From the NCBI RefSeq assembly GCF_003710825.1, contig NZ_RHHQ01000007.1, positions 62,001 through 126,000 on the forward strand: a stretch of 64,000 nucleotides of DNA, written 5' to 3'. Positions 1-8,511 of the stretch are shown here, in pieces. The notes beneath the pieces are model-generated. The model worked only from the letters and a program-made list of their open reading frames with translations, was not told the origin of the DNA and searched no databases. The position numbers were made by a program, and so were the translations under genes. Each line of letters starts with the position of its first letter. Within the stretch, counting starts at the first letter, position 1. This DNA comes from Brevibacillus fluminis (GTDB taxonomy: Bacteria; Bacillota; Bacilli; Brevibacillales; Brevibacillaceae).

Positions 1-1
1 T

Positions 2-238
2 CCGTTGCTGAAAAAAGGGAAGAAAAACCAGATGGCCAAACGGATGAACAAGATCATGCCGCTGAAGGAAGCGACGAAAGCGATGGAAGAAGAACTGATC
101 AAAATGGCGATGGATGAATTCAAAACAACCTCGATGGCAGCAAAAGTCCTGGGAGTCAGCCAATCAACCATAAGCCGAAAATACCAGGAGATTACGGAGA
201 AGCTTAGTCGAGGTGAGAAGGTTGGGTTTAAGATTTGA
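2..238 (+). CDS. C-terminal end of a transcriptional activator, probably sigma-54 dependent (partial)
   Basis: Only the last 78 codons are in the window; the gene begins upstream. What remains is a linker followed by a Fis/TyrR-like helix-turn-helix (AAKVLGVSQSTISRKYQEI), which in this family sits at the extreme C-terminus after the AAA+ domain and binds enhancer sites upstream of sigma-54 promoters. The AAA+ part is not visible, so the sigma-54 assignment is inference from the HTH type. A second, complete regulator of this class lies at 7111-8511. The next gene starts inside its last codons, which suggests one transcript. Confidence 0.7.
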   Translation, partial: PLLKKGKKNQMAKRMNKIMPLKEATKAMEEELIKMAMDEFKTTSMAAKVLGVSQSTISRKYQEITEKLSRGEKVGFKI

Positions 239-449
239 CGTGGTCGCTCCCCGCGACGGCTCCATTGAACGTGTCATGCTGCGCGAAGGCGAAAAAATAG
301 AAGAAGGCACGCCGATTTTTTCGCTGCAGTCCAATGGGGTCAATTGCGAAATCCTTGCCCCCGTTACGGGGATCACGGAATCGTTGGAAGTTGAGCAAGG
401 GGATATCACGATATCTGGCATGATTTTGGCTGTCATTGTTCAGCGGTAG
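213..449 (+). CDS. Lipoyl/biotinyl-fold small protein without attachment lysine
   Basis: The 78 residues fit one biotinyl/lipoyl hammerhead: two similar halves, each with a P-x-x-G turn (APRDGSIERVMLREGEKIEEG and then APVTGITESLEVEQG). At the tip, where carriers have a modifiable lysine (typically E-S-M-K-M or D-K-A), this protein reads QSNGVNCEI, so no lysine is available. It starts with GTG and overlaps the activator gene by 26 bases. Function is unknown. The fold is seen by pattern only; it may be a regulatory or scaffold relic of a carrier domain. Confidence 0.6.
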   Translation: MRRLGLRFDVVAPRDGSIERVMLREGEKIEEGTPIFSLQSNGVNCEILAPVTGITESLEVEQGDITISGMILAVIVQR

Positions 450-512
450 CGCAATGCTGTACAAGGGAATGGCACAAACACATGAATGGTTCATATTCGT
501 TTTACTTGCATG

Positions 513-548
513 AAAGTGTATCCGCGAAAACAACGGGTACACTTTTTT
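513..548 (+). terminator. Rho-independent terminator
   Basis: AAAGTGTA pairs with TACACTTT across a short loop and is followed by a T run. It ends the transcript of the activator and lipoyl-fold genes. Confidence 0.75.
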
Positions 549-569
549 GTAATTTCCGTCTCAAAAAGT

Positions 570-621
570 AAAAAGCTGCTCCGTACATGGATGTAACCAT
601 GACACGTAGAGCAGCTTTTTT
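570..621 (-). terminator. Terminator of the alpha/beta hydrolase gene
   Basis: AAAAAGCTGCTC pairs with GAGCAGCTTTTT around a 27-base loop. The A run on the left becomes the U run of the minus-strand transcript. The T run on the right could also serve the plus strand. Confidence 0.75.
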
Positions 622-629
622 GTTCTTCG

Positions 630-1823
630 CTAGTTATTGACTTGCAGCGTTTCATCCAGCCATTCAAACATACGCTGGTTGAAGTACAGCAGGGCACCGA
701 ATTGGCAATGCTCCTCCGCGCTTTCTTCTGCGGTGAAGCGCATGAATGTTTTCGGGCAGGTGAGCGCGTCGTATAGCATCTGAGGTTGACCGGCAAAGAA
801 GTGATCTTCGGCCGCTTCAACTACGAGCGTCGGGCAGGTGATTTTGTCCGCTACACCGGCCAAAGTGATTGGCTCGGTTTTTTCGATCAGCTCATGGATA
901 TTTTTTGCCTGGTAGGTGAACATCCCGTTTTCAATCGCCCAGCGAACCCCGATGCTTTTGCTCATCAACACACCGATAAATTGCTCAACGAATGCTGGAT
1001 TTTCGAAGTCCTGCGGGTTGCCTGGATAAAATCTGCGTCCGATTTCACCGAATTGATTGGAAAACAGGCCGTCGTTCGCCACGCAAGCAGCGAGGCGATG
1101 TTCATAGGCGGCAGCGCGAGGAGCCAGGTAACCGCCGAGGCTGATGCCGATGATCGCGATCCGTTTGGCATCCACTTCCGGCCGCGTCTCCAAATAATCA
1201 ACCATAGGTGTCACGACTTTTTCCCAGTCATGGCGGAAGGGGAGCCGTTGCTCACGGATAACCGCGCCTTGGCCCGGCCCTTCGAACGTCAGGCAGTTGT
1301 AGCCTCGCTGCAGTGCTGACGCCACTACTTCTAAGTACAGCTCTTCCCCAGTCGAATCGAAGCCTCCATGAATGAGCAAGGTCGGTCTTGGCGACTCATC
1401 CACCCGATAAAAGTAGCCTGGCAAAAACGTGTCTTCATACGGGATTTTCACTTCATCGACCGGCGTATCAAACAGCTGGATGGCTTTGCGGAATGCGTTG
1501 CGGCTTTTTCCCCATGTATCCAGAATCCGCGGATCGTTTTGGTCGCCGTGCAAAAAGAATTCCGCAGTTCGGTAGTAGTTGTGCGCGCGTAGGTAGCACT
1601 CCCGCGCACTGACCCGTTTGCCGCGCGACATGCTTTCTTCCGCGAGCGCATGAATCCGCTCGGCAGTTTTGTACCACTCGTTGTACCAGCTTTCGAAATT
1701 CCCCTCCTCGATACGATAAGCGGTGGTCAGGCATTCCCCGATATCGGCTCCGCCGAAGGGCGCGTACCCCATCGTACGCAGCAGTTCAAAGGAAAAGGTT
1801 TGGTCTTCAAAAATACATTTCAT
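630..1823 (-). CDS. Alpha/beta hydrolase family protein
   Basis: A 397-residue protein with a helical N-terminal third (about residues 1-120) and a serine hydrolase domain. The oxyanion region is LLIHGGFDST (near 150) and the nucleophile Ser228 lies in GISLGG. An acidic residue follows in VVEAAEDHFF and the catalytic histidine is in EEHCQ. This arrangement resembles the pseudooxynicotine-hydrolase/FrsA-like group rather than small esterases. The start is fixed by AGGAGG nine bases upstream. It is transcribed away from a PadR regulator whose candidate operators lie between the two genes, so control by that repressor is likely. The substrate cannot be read from the sequence. Confidence 0.85.
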   Translation of the reverse strand: MKCIFEDQTFSFELLRTMGYAPFGGADIGECLTTAYRIEEGNFESWYNEWYKTAERIHALAEESMSRGKRVSARECYLRAHNYYRTAEFFLHGDQNDPRILDTWGKSRNAFRKAIQLFDTPVDEVKIPYEDTFLPGYFYRVDESPRPTLLIHGGFDSTGEELYLEVVASALQRGYNCLTFEGPGQGAVIREQRLPFRHDWEKVVTPMVDYLETRPEVDAKRIAIIGISLGGYLAPRAAAYEHRLAACVANDGLFSNQFGEIGRRFYPGNPQDFENPAFVEQFIGVLMSKSIGVRWAIENGMFTYQAKNIHELIEKTEPITLAGVADKITCPTLVVEAAEDHFFAGQPQMLYDALTCPKTFMRFTAEESAEEHCQFGALLYFNQRMFEWLDETLQVNN

Positions 1824-1917
1824 AATGGATGAGTCCTCCTTTAATCGATGACAATTTATAGGTTCGATTTGATCTAAAACAAAAATAACCTAAAATCAAT
1901 TTTAAGTCAACAATAAT

Positions 1918-1937
1918 ATAGGTCATAATTAACCTAT
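1918..1937. promoter_or_regulatory. Inverted repeat, candidate PadR operator
   Basis: ATAGGT and ACCTAT form a perfect 6-base inverted repeat with an 8-base spacer. It lies in the AT-rich divergent region between the hydrolase and PadR genes, about 95 bases from the hydrolase start. The half-site matches the AGGTTA repeats near the PadR gene. Confidence 0.5.
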
Positions 1938-2025
1938 TTTCGTGAAGTGAAGTAATTAATGTTTGAAGAGAGATTAGATCGTGAAAGCTCTGACTTTTCG
2001 TGGGTGGATTGCTGGTTGAAAAATA

Positions 2026-2050
2026 TTAGGTTAAAATTAACTTAGGTTAA
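2026..2050. promoter_or_regulatory. Repeated TTAGGTTAA sites, candidate PadR operator
   Basis: TTAGGTTAA occurs at 2026-2034 and again at 2042-2050, 16 bases apart. An inverted TTAAC half-site lies between them. The sites are 35-60 bases before the padR start codon, a typical autoregulation position. Confidence 0.5.
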
Positions 2051-2084
2051 TATTGTTACTAAAGAAAACAAGGGAGTTGTCTTG

Positions 2085-2633
2085 ATGAGTGCAATCCGTT
2101 ATGTCCTGCTTACCTTGTTGGTGCGCGAACCGCTTAGCGGCTACGATATCAAACAGCAAATGAACAGCCGGATCGGTCCTTTTTGGAAAGTGGGCAGCAA
2201 TCAAATCTATCCCACGCTGTCAAAGCTGCGAGCGGACGGATACGTCAAACTGCAAGGCGTCAAGCTGCATGAGTATCGCCCCGCACGAAAGCTGTATGAG
2301 ATTACGGAGCAGGGGAGAGAGGCATTGAAACAGTGGACAGTCGAATCGGGCGGGCTTGGCACGATCCGCGATGAATTGCTGCTGAAGGCGTACAACCTGT
2401 GGTTGGTCGACCCGGCCAAAATGATCGTTCGGGTTGAGGAGATCAAAAAACAGCACGAGGGGATACTAGCTGATTATTTGGCAAAAGTCGAAGAGCTAAA
2501 GCCCTTGCGCGATTCACGCTTGAAGATGGACCCGATCTCATCGAGCGTCGCGGTTGTCGAGTTCGGAATCCAATATGAAAAGCTCTATATCGACTGGTGC
2601 AATCGTTTGCTGGCGGGAATGGGCGATGATTAA
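2085..2633 (+). CDS. PadR-family transcriptional regulator
   Basis: 182 residues. The winged-helix N-terminal domain is typical of PadR (LLVREPLSGYDIKQ, then the recognition helix and wing SNQIYPTLSKLRADGYVK). The C-terminal part is a helical dimerisation domain. This class usually represses its own gene and a divergent detoxification or transport gene in response to an aromatic or other small ligand. ATG at 2085 is chosen because AGGGAG lies 8 bases upstream; a TTG codon directly precedes it. The divergent hydrolase is the obvious target. Confidence 0.9.
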   Translation: MSAIRYVLLTLLVREPLSGYDIKQQMNSRIGPFWKVGSNQIYPTLSKLRADGYVKLQGVKLHEYRPARKLYEITEQGREALKQWTVESGGLGTIRDELLLKAYNLWLVDPAKMIVRVEEIKKQHEGILADYLAKVEELKPLRDSRLKMDPISSSVAVVEFGIQYEKLYIDWCNRLLAGMGDD

Positions 2634-2736
2634 TCTTTGATCTGGTGGTGAAGTGGTAATCGAGGCCATGTATTGTCGAGCGAACTGTGGTAATGTATTT
2701 TTATAGAAAAAAGAAAGTTTATCAAAGGGGGAGCTT

Positions 2737-3567
2737 ATGTCAGTCTTGGCCGGCATTCAAACATCCATCGAGTATTTCAAACACACCTACCCAGAGGAAG
2801 AAGTGTGCCTCGCGCTTTATGATTCCGAGAAACTGATTGCCTATTTACCTGGGAAAACGATCGATTTCAAGCTTTCCATCGGCTCTCCGTTGTCCGGCAT
2901 CGCAGGTACGGTCACGGAACAATCCTTTCGCGCGGGACGTTCAATGCGCGATGAACGCGGCCCTGAAGCATTCGGATTTTCCTATATCGCATCGGCCACA
3001 CCGATCTATGAAGAACAGCGAATTGTAGGTGTGCTGACCGCAATCGTCTCCAACGAGAGAGTGGACTCGCTGCGTCAATCAGCGGAGGATTTATCTGCAG
3101 TAGCGGAGGAGGTATACGCTACATCGGAACAAATGACGAAAGGGACTGACAAAATCACGACATTGCTGCAAGAGCTCTCGGAAAAATCAAGCCAGATGAC
3201 AACAGATATCACCAACATGAATCGACTTCTCGAGATCGTGCACGAAATGGCGGCACAGTCGCATTTGCTCGGGTTGAATGCGGCGATCGAAGCAGCGCGA
3301 GCAGGCGAGAATGGACGCGGCTTCGCGATTGTAGCGCAAGAAATCCGCAAAATGGCTGCTCAATCGAAAAAATCGGCGAGCGATATCGCCGTGCAGCTGC
3401 AGCACTTTCTTCAAGACATCAAGACGATGGATCGATCCATACAAGAGATTGCCGCTTATGCAGAGCAGCATTTGTCTGGTATGCAGGAGTTAAATGCATC
3501 GTTTGAGCAAGTGTCCAGCACAGCTTTTCGGTTGCACGAGGGGGCATCGGTGAGCCGGAAGCAGTAG
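2737..3567 (+). CDS. Soluble methyl-accepting chemotaxis-type signalling protein
   Basis: 276 residues with no membrane segment. Residues 1-110 look like a small sensory domain. Residues about 120-270 form a chemotaxis signalling helix pair with the conserved tip [21 protein letters not shown], which contacts CheA/CheW. The signalling region is short, as in YfmS-type soluble chemoreceptor proteins of Bacillus. The start is supported by AAAGGGGGAG at 2725-2734. It is preceded by the padR gene but separated by 100 bases, so it is probably its own unit. The sensed signal is unknown. Confidence 0.85.
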   Translation: MSVLAGIQTSIEYFKHTYPEEEVCLALYDSEKLIAYLPGKTIDFKLSIGSPLSGIAGTVTEQSFRAGRSMRDERGPEAFGFSYIASATPIYEEQRIVGVLTAIVSNERVDSLRQSAEDLSAVAEEVYATSEQMTKGTDKITTLLQELSEKSSQMTTDITNMNRLLEIVHEMAAQSHLLGLNAAIEAARAGENGRGFAIVAQEIRKMAAQSKKSASDIAVQLQHFLQDIKTMDRSIQEIAAYAEQHLSGMQELNASFEQVSSTAFRLHEGASVSRKQ

Positions 3568-3757
3568 TTTTGTTGCTTTTCAAAAAACCGCTGGTCGGTA
3601 TTGCGTTATGTGAAACAATCATTTCTTTTCGACACCGAACGATCGCCAGTGTGTATTTATCAAAACTTCATAATTTGGCAGTAAATCAAAGGGGGAAAAC
3701 AGAGCGAAATCGGTTACAATAGAAGAAATACTCTCTACAACGAAGGAAGAATGACCA

Positions 3758-3985
3758 GTGTCTGAACTGAAAAACTTATTTTCGCGATGGATTGCGACCA
3801 GACAACTACTGCGAATTGAGGTGGTTCGGGAAAAAGCGGAGCGCCAGTCATTTGCTGGCCGTCTTCTGCAGTATTCAGAAGAAAACGAGCTCTTGCTGAT
3901 CTATCATGACGACGAAAAACAAATCTACAATTTCAAGCTGAATGAAATCGATAGTATACAACCAGCAGGAAAAGGCACCGATTGA
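3758..3985 (+). CDS. Uncharacterised 75-residue protein
   Basis: It is not recognised. It is charged and soluble: a basic helical N-terminal half is followed by a beta-rich segment (FAGRLLQYSEENELLLIYHDD) that looks like a small barrel and could bind RNA or a partner protein. It starts with GTG, with AAGGAAGA upstream. An ATG seven bases earlier runs into a stop at once. It stands alone: 190 bases separate it from the chemotaxis-type gene and a clear terminator follows. Confidence 0.6.
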   Translation: MSELKNLFSRWIATRQLLRIEVVREKAERQSFAGRLLQYSEENELLLIYHDDEKQIYNFKLNEIDSIQPAGKGTD

Positions 3986-4017
3986 AAAGCTTCGTTACAT
4001 TAATGAAGCTTTTTTAT
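3985..4017 (+). terminator. Rho-independent terminator
   Basis: AAAAGCTTC pairs with GAAGCTTTT, followed by TTATTTTTC. It closes the 75-residue gene. Confidence 0.8.
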
Positions 4018-4041
4018 TTTTCATTCCTACGGTATGATTGA

Positions 4042-4635
4042 ATGGAAGAAAAGGGAGTTGCTTCCAAGAAGATGGATGATTTTAAAAACATAGGTTATTT
4101 GTCTATCGGCACACCGCGTCAGCGAGAGGCCTTCACGGTCATGAAAAAGCTTGGGATCATGGAGACGCTGCAAGCGTTTGATCCGATTTTGGTAGGGACG
4201 ATCCCGCTGGATATTGATATCGGGTCGAGCGATCTGGATATCGTCTGCTGTACCACAGAGATGGACCGGTTTTCTCAGACGGTTTTTCGCGCGTATAGGC
4301 AGCTTGGCGCGTATGCCGAAAGCCGCACGATTGTGCGCGGAATCGAAACTGCGGTGATCCAGTTTCAATGTGACGGCTTCTTGTTCGAGCTGTTCGCGCA
4401 GCCTGTACCGAGTGATCGGCAAAACGGGTATCGGCATATGGTGATTGAGGCCCGGATGCTTGCAGCCGGTGGAGAGCGCATGCGCGATGAGATCAGGAGG
4501 CTGAAACGCGCGGGGATGAAGACCGAACCTGCTTTTATGCATTATTTGCAATTGGCTTGTGATGATCCGTATGAAAGATTGCTTGCATTTGAAATGGTGT
4601 GCGATGAAGAGCTTTCGCGCATGCTCGCTCGTTGA
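4042..4635 (+). CDS. DUF4269 family protein (nucleotidyltransferase-like)
   Basis: 197 residues. The pattern VGTIPLDIDIGSSDLDIVC followed by a later acidic strand (FLFELFAQPVP) resembles the metal-binding G-S-x-D-x-D motif of minimal nucleotidyltransferases, and the whole matches DUF4269 as I know it. The real activity is unknown. The start is uncertain: ATG 4042 has a weak ribosome site, while ATG 4072 has AAGGGAG 14 bases upstream. It is the first gene of the pxpBAC run, ending 13 bases before pxpB. Similar proteins occur apart from pxp genes, so a functional link is only inferred. Confidence 0.75.
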   Translation: MEEKGVASKKMDDFKNIGYLSIGTPRQREAFTVMKKLGIMETLQAFDPILVGTIPLDIDIGSSDLDIVCCTTEMDRFSQTVFRAYRQLGAYAESRTIVRGIETAVIQFQCDGFLFELFAQPVPSDRQNGYRHMVIEARMLAAGGERMRDEIRRLKRAGMKTEPAFMHYLQLACDDPYERLLAFEMVCDEELSRMLAR

Positions 4636-4648
4636 CGGGGGTGGTTGG

Positions 4649-5377
4649 GTGGAATACCAGTGCAGACATGTCGGCGATCAAGCGATGGATGTGGTGTTTG
4701 AGCAAGTCATATGCGAGCGCATCAATCAACTGGTGAACCGATTGCGCAAAAGCTTGGAGCGGCGCCAGATCAAGGGCGTTATCGAAATGTTGCCGTCATA
4801 CGCGGTACTGACGATCTATTATGATCCAGCGCTGCTCGCTTACGAGCGACTTGTTGCCGCAATTGAAGCATCGTACCGAGACTTGCGGCATGAGCCAGCA
4901 AATGTGCGCAAAATGTGGCTCCCGGCACTCTATGGGGGCAGTGGCGGCCCCGATTTGGCTGATGTGGCACGGCTCGCTGGATTGACCATCGATGAGGTGA
5001 TCAGGCTGCATGCGGGTGCGGTCTACCGGGTTTACATGCTAGGCTTTGCTCCCGGCTTCCCGTATCTGGGCGGATTGCCGGATTCGCTGGAAACGCCAAG
5101 GCTGGCAACTCCGAGAGCAATGGTGCGAAGCGGTTCGGTCGGGATCGCGGGCTCGCAAACCGGCATCTATTCGCTTGATACGCCAGGTGGTTGGCGCATT
5201 ATCGCGCATATGCCTGTTCCGCTTTTTCAACCAGAAAAGGAACAGCCCTTTTTGCTCGCTGCCTCCGATCTAGTGCAGTTCGTACCGGTAGAAATGGTGG
5301 AATATTTCGATATTTGCCGCGAGATTGAGCGCGGAATCTATCAGGTAAAGGAGGAAATCACATGCCCATCGATTTGA
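4649..5377 (+). CDS. pxpB: 5-oxoprolinase subunit B (KipI family)
   Basis: 242 residues in the carboxyltransferase C/D-type fold. Key blocks are YMLGFAPGFPYLGGLP, VRSGSVGIAGSQTGIY and TPGGWRIIAH, all diagnostic of PxpB/KipI. With PxpA and PxpC it forms the bacterial ATP-dependent 5-oxoprolinase that opens pyroglutamate to glutamate. The Bacillus homologue KipI also inhibits the sporulation kinase KinA. GTG 4649 is chosen because homology begins there; an open frame upstream lies inside the previous gene. It overlaps pxpA by 16 bases, implying translational coupling. Confidence 0.93.
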   Translation: MEYQCRHVGDQAMDVVFEQVICERINQLVNRLRKSLERRQIKGVIEMLPSYAVLTIYYDPALLAYERLVAAIEASYRDLRHEPANVRKMWLPALYGGSGGPDLADVARLAGLTIDEVIRLHAGAVYRVYMLGFAPGFPYLGGLPDSLETPRLATPRAMVRSGSVGIAGSQTGIYSLDTPGGWRIIAHMPVPLFQPEKEQPFLLAASDLVQFVPVEMVEYFDICREIERGIYQVKEEITCPSI

Positions 5378-6123
5378 ACTGTGACATGGGAGAGGGCTAT
5401 GGCCGTTATCATGTTGGAAACGACGAAGGGATCATGCCCTACATCAGCTCGGCCAATATCGCCTGCGGGTTTCATGCTGGCGACCCGCAGGTGATGCGCC
5501 GGACGGTACAATTGGCCAAGCTGCACGGCGTAGCCATCGGAGCCCATCCGGGTTTGCCTGATTTGGCTGGCTTCGGCAGGCGGGAGATGGAGCTATCTGC
5601 AGACCAGCTGTATGCGGACACCGTTTATCAAATCGGGGCGTTGAACGGGTTTTGCTTGGCGGAAAACGTCCGAATGTCGCATGTCAAGCCGCACGGAGCT
5701 CTATACCATATGGTGAATCGAGACCGCGAGCTGGCATGTGCGCTGGTGGAGGCGGTGATCGCAATCGACCGCGAGCTGGTCATCTATACATTGCCGCAAG
5801 GGGAGCTCGTGCAAGCGGCGCAAGCAGCGAATCTGCGGGTCGCGCGGGAATTTTTCGCTGATCGCGCCTATCAGGCGGACGGCACGCTCGTCGCACGCAC
5901 GCATCCGCAAGCCATGATCAAGGATGCGGCCAGTGCGGCAGCGCGCGTTGTGAACATGCTCGCCGGGCAGCGAGTAGTGACGGTGACCGGCGAGGAGATT
6001 GACATGCAGGCTGAGACGGTCTGCATTCATGGTGATGAGCGGCAGGCCGTCCTATTTGCGCGCAGTATCCGCACCGAGTTGGAGCGGTTGGGAGTCGTGG
6101 TGAGTGCGTGTGAACGAACGTGA
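5362..6123 (+). CDS. pxpA: 5-oxoprolinase subunit A (LamB/YcsF family)
   Basis: 253 residues, the usual size. It begins with the signature DLNCDMGEGYGRY and includes SSANIACGFHAGDP, GAHPGLPDLAGFGRR and HVKPHGALYH, which are the metal- and substrate-binding blocks of this family. It completes the cytoplasmic PxpABC complex, which uses ATP to hydrolyse 5-oxoproline, a spontaneous damage product of glutamine and glutamate. AAAGGAGG precedes the ATG inside pxpB. Its last 20 bases overlap pxpC. Confidence 0.95.
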   Translation: MPIDLNCDMGEGYGRYHVGNDEGIMPYISSANIACGFHAGDPQVMRRTVQLAKLHGVAIGAHPGLPDLAGFGRREMELSADQLYADTVYQIGALNGFCLAENVRMSHVKPHGALYHMVNRDRELACALVEAVIAIDRELVIYTLPQGELVQAAQAANLRVAREFFADRAYQADGTLVARTHPQAMIKDAASAAARVVNMLAGQRVVTVTGEEIDMQAETVCIHGDERQAVLFARSIRTELERLGVVVSACERT

Positions 6124-7114
6124 TGGCCAGATTGAAGTCGTGAAGCCTGGGACGCTGACTACAGTTCAGGATTTGGGGCGGTACGGCTATCAGCAATACG
6201 GCGTACCGGTGAGCGGTGCCGCCGATTCGATTGCGCTGCGCGTCGCGAATCTTTTGGTTGGTAATCCGGAATCGGCTGCCGGGCTGGAGCTGACGCTGAC
6301 AGGTCCAATCCTGCGGTTTGCTGCAGACAGCTTGATTTGCTTGACAGGCGGGACCGTCGGCGCGACGCTCGACGGCAACCCGATCGATATGTACAAAAGC
6401 ATCATTGCACAAGCGGGCTCGACGCTTCGCGTGGGTCCGATCGTGCGTGGATGCCGCGCCTATCTCGCTGTGCACGGCGGAGTCGACGTCCCGCACATCA
6501 TGGGAAGCTGTTCCACTTACCTGAAAGGCAAGATCGGCGGTTTTCAGGGAAGGGCGCTTAGCGCAGGTGATCGCCTCGCAATTGGCTCGGGCCGAAACGG
6601 TGGTGAGACGCACGCCAAAGTGTTGAAGCAGATGGCCAACCGCCGCCTGCATCCGTCGAGAATACCGGATTACCCCATGAAAAAGCAGGTGCATGTCATC
6701 TTGGGACCGCATATCGATGCATTTACGGAAGAAAGCGCTAAGCGATTTTGGGCAGAGAGCTATGCTGTGACGACTCAGGCTGATCGGATGGGCTTGCGCT
6801 GCCACGGCGAGCCACTCAGCCATAAAAGCGGTGCAGATGTAATCAGCGGAGCTGTTCCCGTTGGTGCTGTGCAGATTCCGGCAGACGGTCAGCCGATCAT
6901 TTTGCTTTGCGATCGGCAGCCGACAGGCGGTTATACGCGGATCGGGACGGTCATCACCGCTGATTTGCCGCTCGTCGCGCAGGCGAGACCGCAGGATATG
7001 CTGCACTTTCAACCGGCTTCGCTGCAAGAGGCACACCGGCGTTTGGCAGAGAGCGAAAGGTGGTTGAGACAGCTGCGCCTCGCATGCTTGGCAGGAAGGA
7101 GGGAGTGTTTATGA
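6104..7114 (+). CDS. pxpC: 5-oxoprolinase subunit C (KipA family)
   Basis: 336 residues, as expected for the biotin-dependent carboxyltransferase-like subunit. The N-terminus KPGTLTTVQDLGRYGYQQYG is the family hallmark, and the C-terminus has DRQPTGGYTRIGTV. The GTG at 6104 has GGAG nine bases upstream; another GTG at 6110 is possible. It overlaps pxpA upstream and ends with ATGA shared with the next gene, a sigma-54 activator. Gene order is B-A-C. Confidence 0.93.
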   Translation: MRVNERDGQIEVVKPGTLTTVQDLGRYGYQQYGVPVSGAADSIALRVANLLVGNPESAAGLELTLTGPILRFAADSLICLTGGTVGATLDGNPIDMYKSIIAQAGSTLRVGPIVRGCRAYLAVHGGVDVPHIMGSCSTYLKGKIGGFQGRALSAGDRLAIGSGRNGGETHAKVLKQMANRRLHPSRIPDYPMKKQVHVILGPHIDAFTEESAKRFWAESYAVTTQADRMGLRCHGEPLSHKSGADVISGAVPVGAVQIPADGQPIILLCDRQPTGGYTRIGTVITADLPLVAQARPQDMLHFQPASLQEAHRRLAESERWLRQLRLACLAGRRECL

Positions 7115-8511
7115 ACGAGCCGTGGAGCAAAGAGAAAAAATGGTTCTTGTCGGAAGTAGAGGGATTGCTGGGGATGATCCCTTTTCCCATGCTGGTCGTA
7201 TCGGTTGAGGGAAAGGTTCTTCATGTGAACAGCGCGGCTGAATACGTCTGGAACTGCCCGCAAATTACGCTGTTTCAGCAATCGCTTGGCCAACTGGTCG
7301 ATTCTGCCCTCTTGCTGGAAACCGTGCGAAAAGGCAAGCCGGTTCGGGATTTGGCGGTGACGATCGTCGACCAGTCGGGCAAAAGGCTGTCCTATCTGTG
7401 CAAGGTGCACCCTTTGTATGTGGAGCGCGTAGCCGAGGGAGCGATCCTACAATTCGCCAAGCCTCCCGCAGAACAGGAACGCGAGCAAAAACGGCGAAAT
7501 GCCACCCGCTACAGTTTTGATGACATTCGCGGGTCAAGTCCTGCGCTCCTTGCCTTGAAGGAACAGGGGCGCAAAGTGGCCGGCAACGACTCAACCGTGC
7601 TGATCCGCGGCGAAAGCGGGACCGGCAAGGAGGTGCTGGCCCAAGCAATCCATTCTTCGAGCGAAAGGGCTGGCGGTCCCTTTATCGCGATCAACTGCGC
7701 GGCGATACCGGAATCACTCTTGGAAAGCGAATTGTTTGGCTACGAGGAAGGGGCATTCACTGGCGCGAAAAAAGGCGGCAAGCAAGGCAAGTTCGAGCTG
7801 GCGAATGAAGGCACGCTTTTTTTGGACGAGATTGGCGATATGCCGCCGTTTTTGCAGGTCAAGCTGCTGCGCGTCTTGCAGGAGCGGCGCGTAGAGCGGA
7901 TCGGCGGCGCTGTGAGCATTCCGGTAAACGTCCGCGTCATCGCCGCCACACACAAAGACATTACAGAAATGATGATGACCGGGCAGTTTCGTGAGGATCT
8001 GTTTTTCCGACTGAACGTCATTCCGCTGTACGTGCCTCCGCTGCGTGAGCGGAAGGAAGATTTGTATGAGCTGATTTTGCATTACATGAAGAAATTCGGC
8101 GAGAGGTTTCAAAAGCCGCCGAAGCGGCTTTCCACTGAAGCGTTCCAATGCCTGCAGCGCTATCGGTGGCCCGGCAACATCCGGGAGCTGGAAAACATCG
8201 TCGAATATATTGTAAGTTTGGAAACGGGCGATTTAGTCACCGTCAACAGTTTGCCGGGATCGGTTCGCGAACGGCTGCAGGAAGCGGTAGAGCAGCCCGA
8301 ATTGCCGCAGCAGACAGAAGGGCGTATGCCGGGGATCGATACGCAGATGCCGTTGGAAAAAACGGAAGAACTGTTGATCATGCACGCCTTGCAACGCTTC
8401 GGCCAAACGACGGAAGGGAAGAAAAGGGCGGCGGAATCACTCGGGATCAGTGTTGCGACCTTATACCGCCGTTTACATAAGCTGCAGCGGCAGCAAAAAT
8501 TCTCGAAATGA
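7111..8511 (+). CDS. Sigma-54-dependent transcriptional activator with PAS-like sensor
   Basis: 466 residues. Residues about 20-110 form a PAS-like sensor. The AAA+ core follows: Walker A GESGTGKE (167-174), the sigma-54 contact loop GAFTGA (214-219) and Walker B TLFLDEIGD. The C-terminal Fis-like HTH contains AAESLGISVATLYRRLHKL. No receiver domain is present, so it senses a ligand itself. ATG 7111 has AAGGAGGGAG six bases upstream and overlaps the pxpC stop. A sigma-54 promoter and repeated upstream sites lie just behind it, so its target is very probably the DUF917/hydantoinase pair. Confidence 0.95.
   Translation: MNEPWSKEKKWFLSEVEGLLGMIPFPMLVVSVEGKVLHVNSAAEYVWNCPQITLFQQSLGQLVDSALLLETVRKGKPVRDLAVTIVDQSGKRLSYLCKVHPLYVERVAEGAILQFAKPPAEQEREQKRRNATRYSFDDIRGSSPALLALKEQGRKVAGNDSTVLIRGESGTGKEVLAQAIHSSSERAGGPFIAINCAAIPESLLESELFGYEEGAFTGAKKGGKQGKFELANEGTLFLDEIGDMPPFLQVKLLRVLQERRVERIGGAVSIPVNVRVIAATHKDITEMMMTGQFREDLFFRLNVIPLYVPPLRERKEDLYELILHYMKKFGERFQKPPKRLSTEAFQCLQRYRWPGNIRELENIVEYIVSLETGDLVTVNSLPGSVRERLQEAVEQPELPQQTEGRMPGIDTQMPLEKTEELLIMHALQRFGQTTEGKKRAAESLGISVATLYRRLHKLQRQQKFSK

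Noticed and set aside
464..482. TGGCAC sequence after the lipoyl-fold gene as a second sigma-54 promoter
   Set aside because: No TTGC-like -12 element at the required distance.
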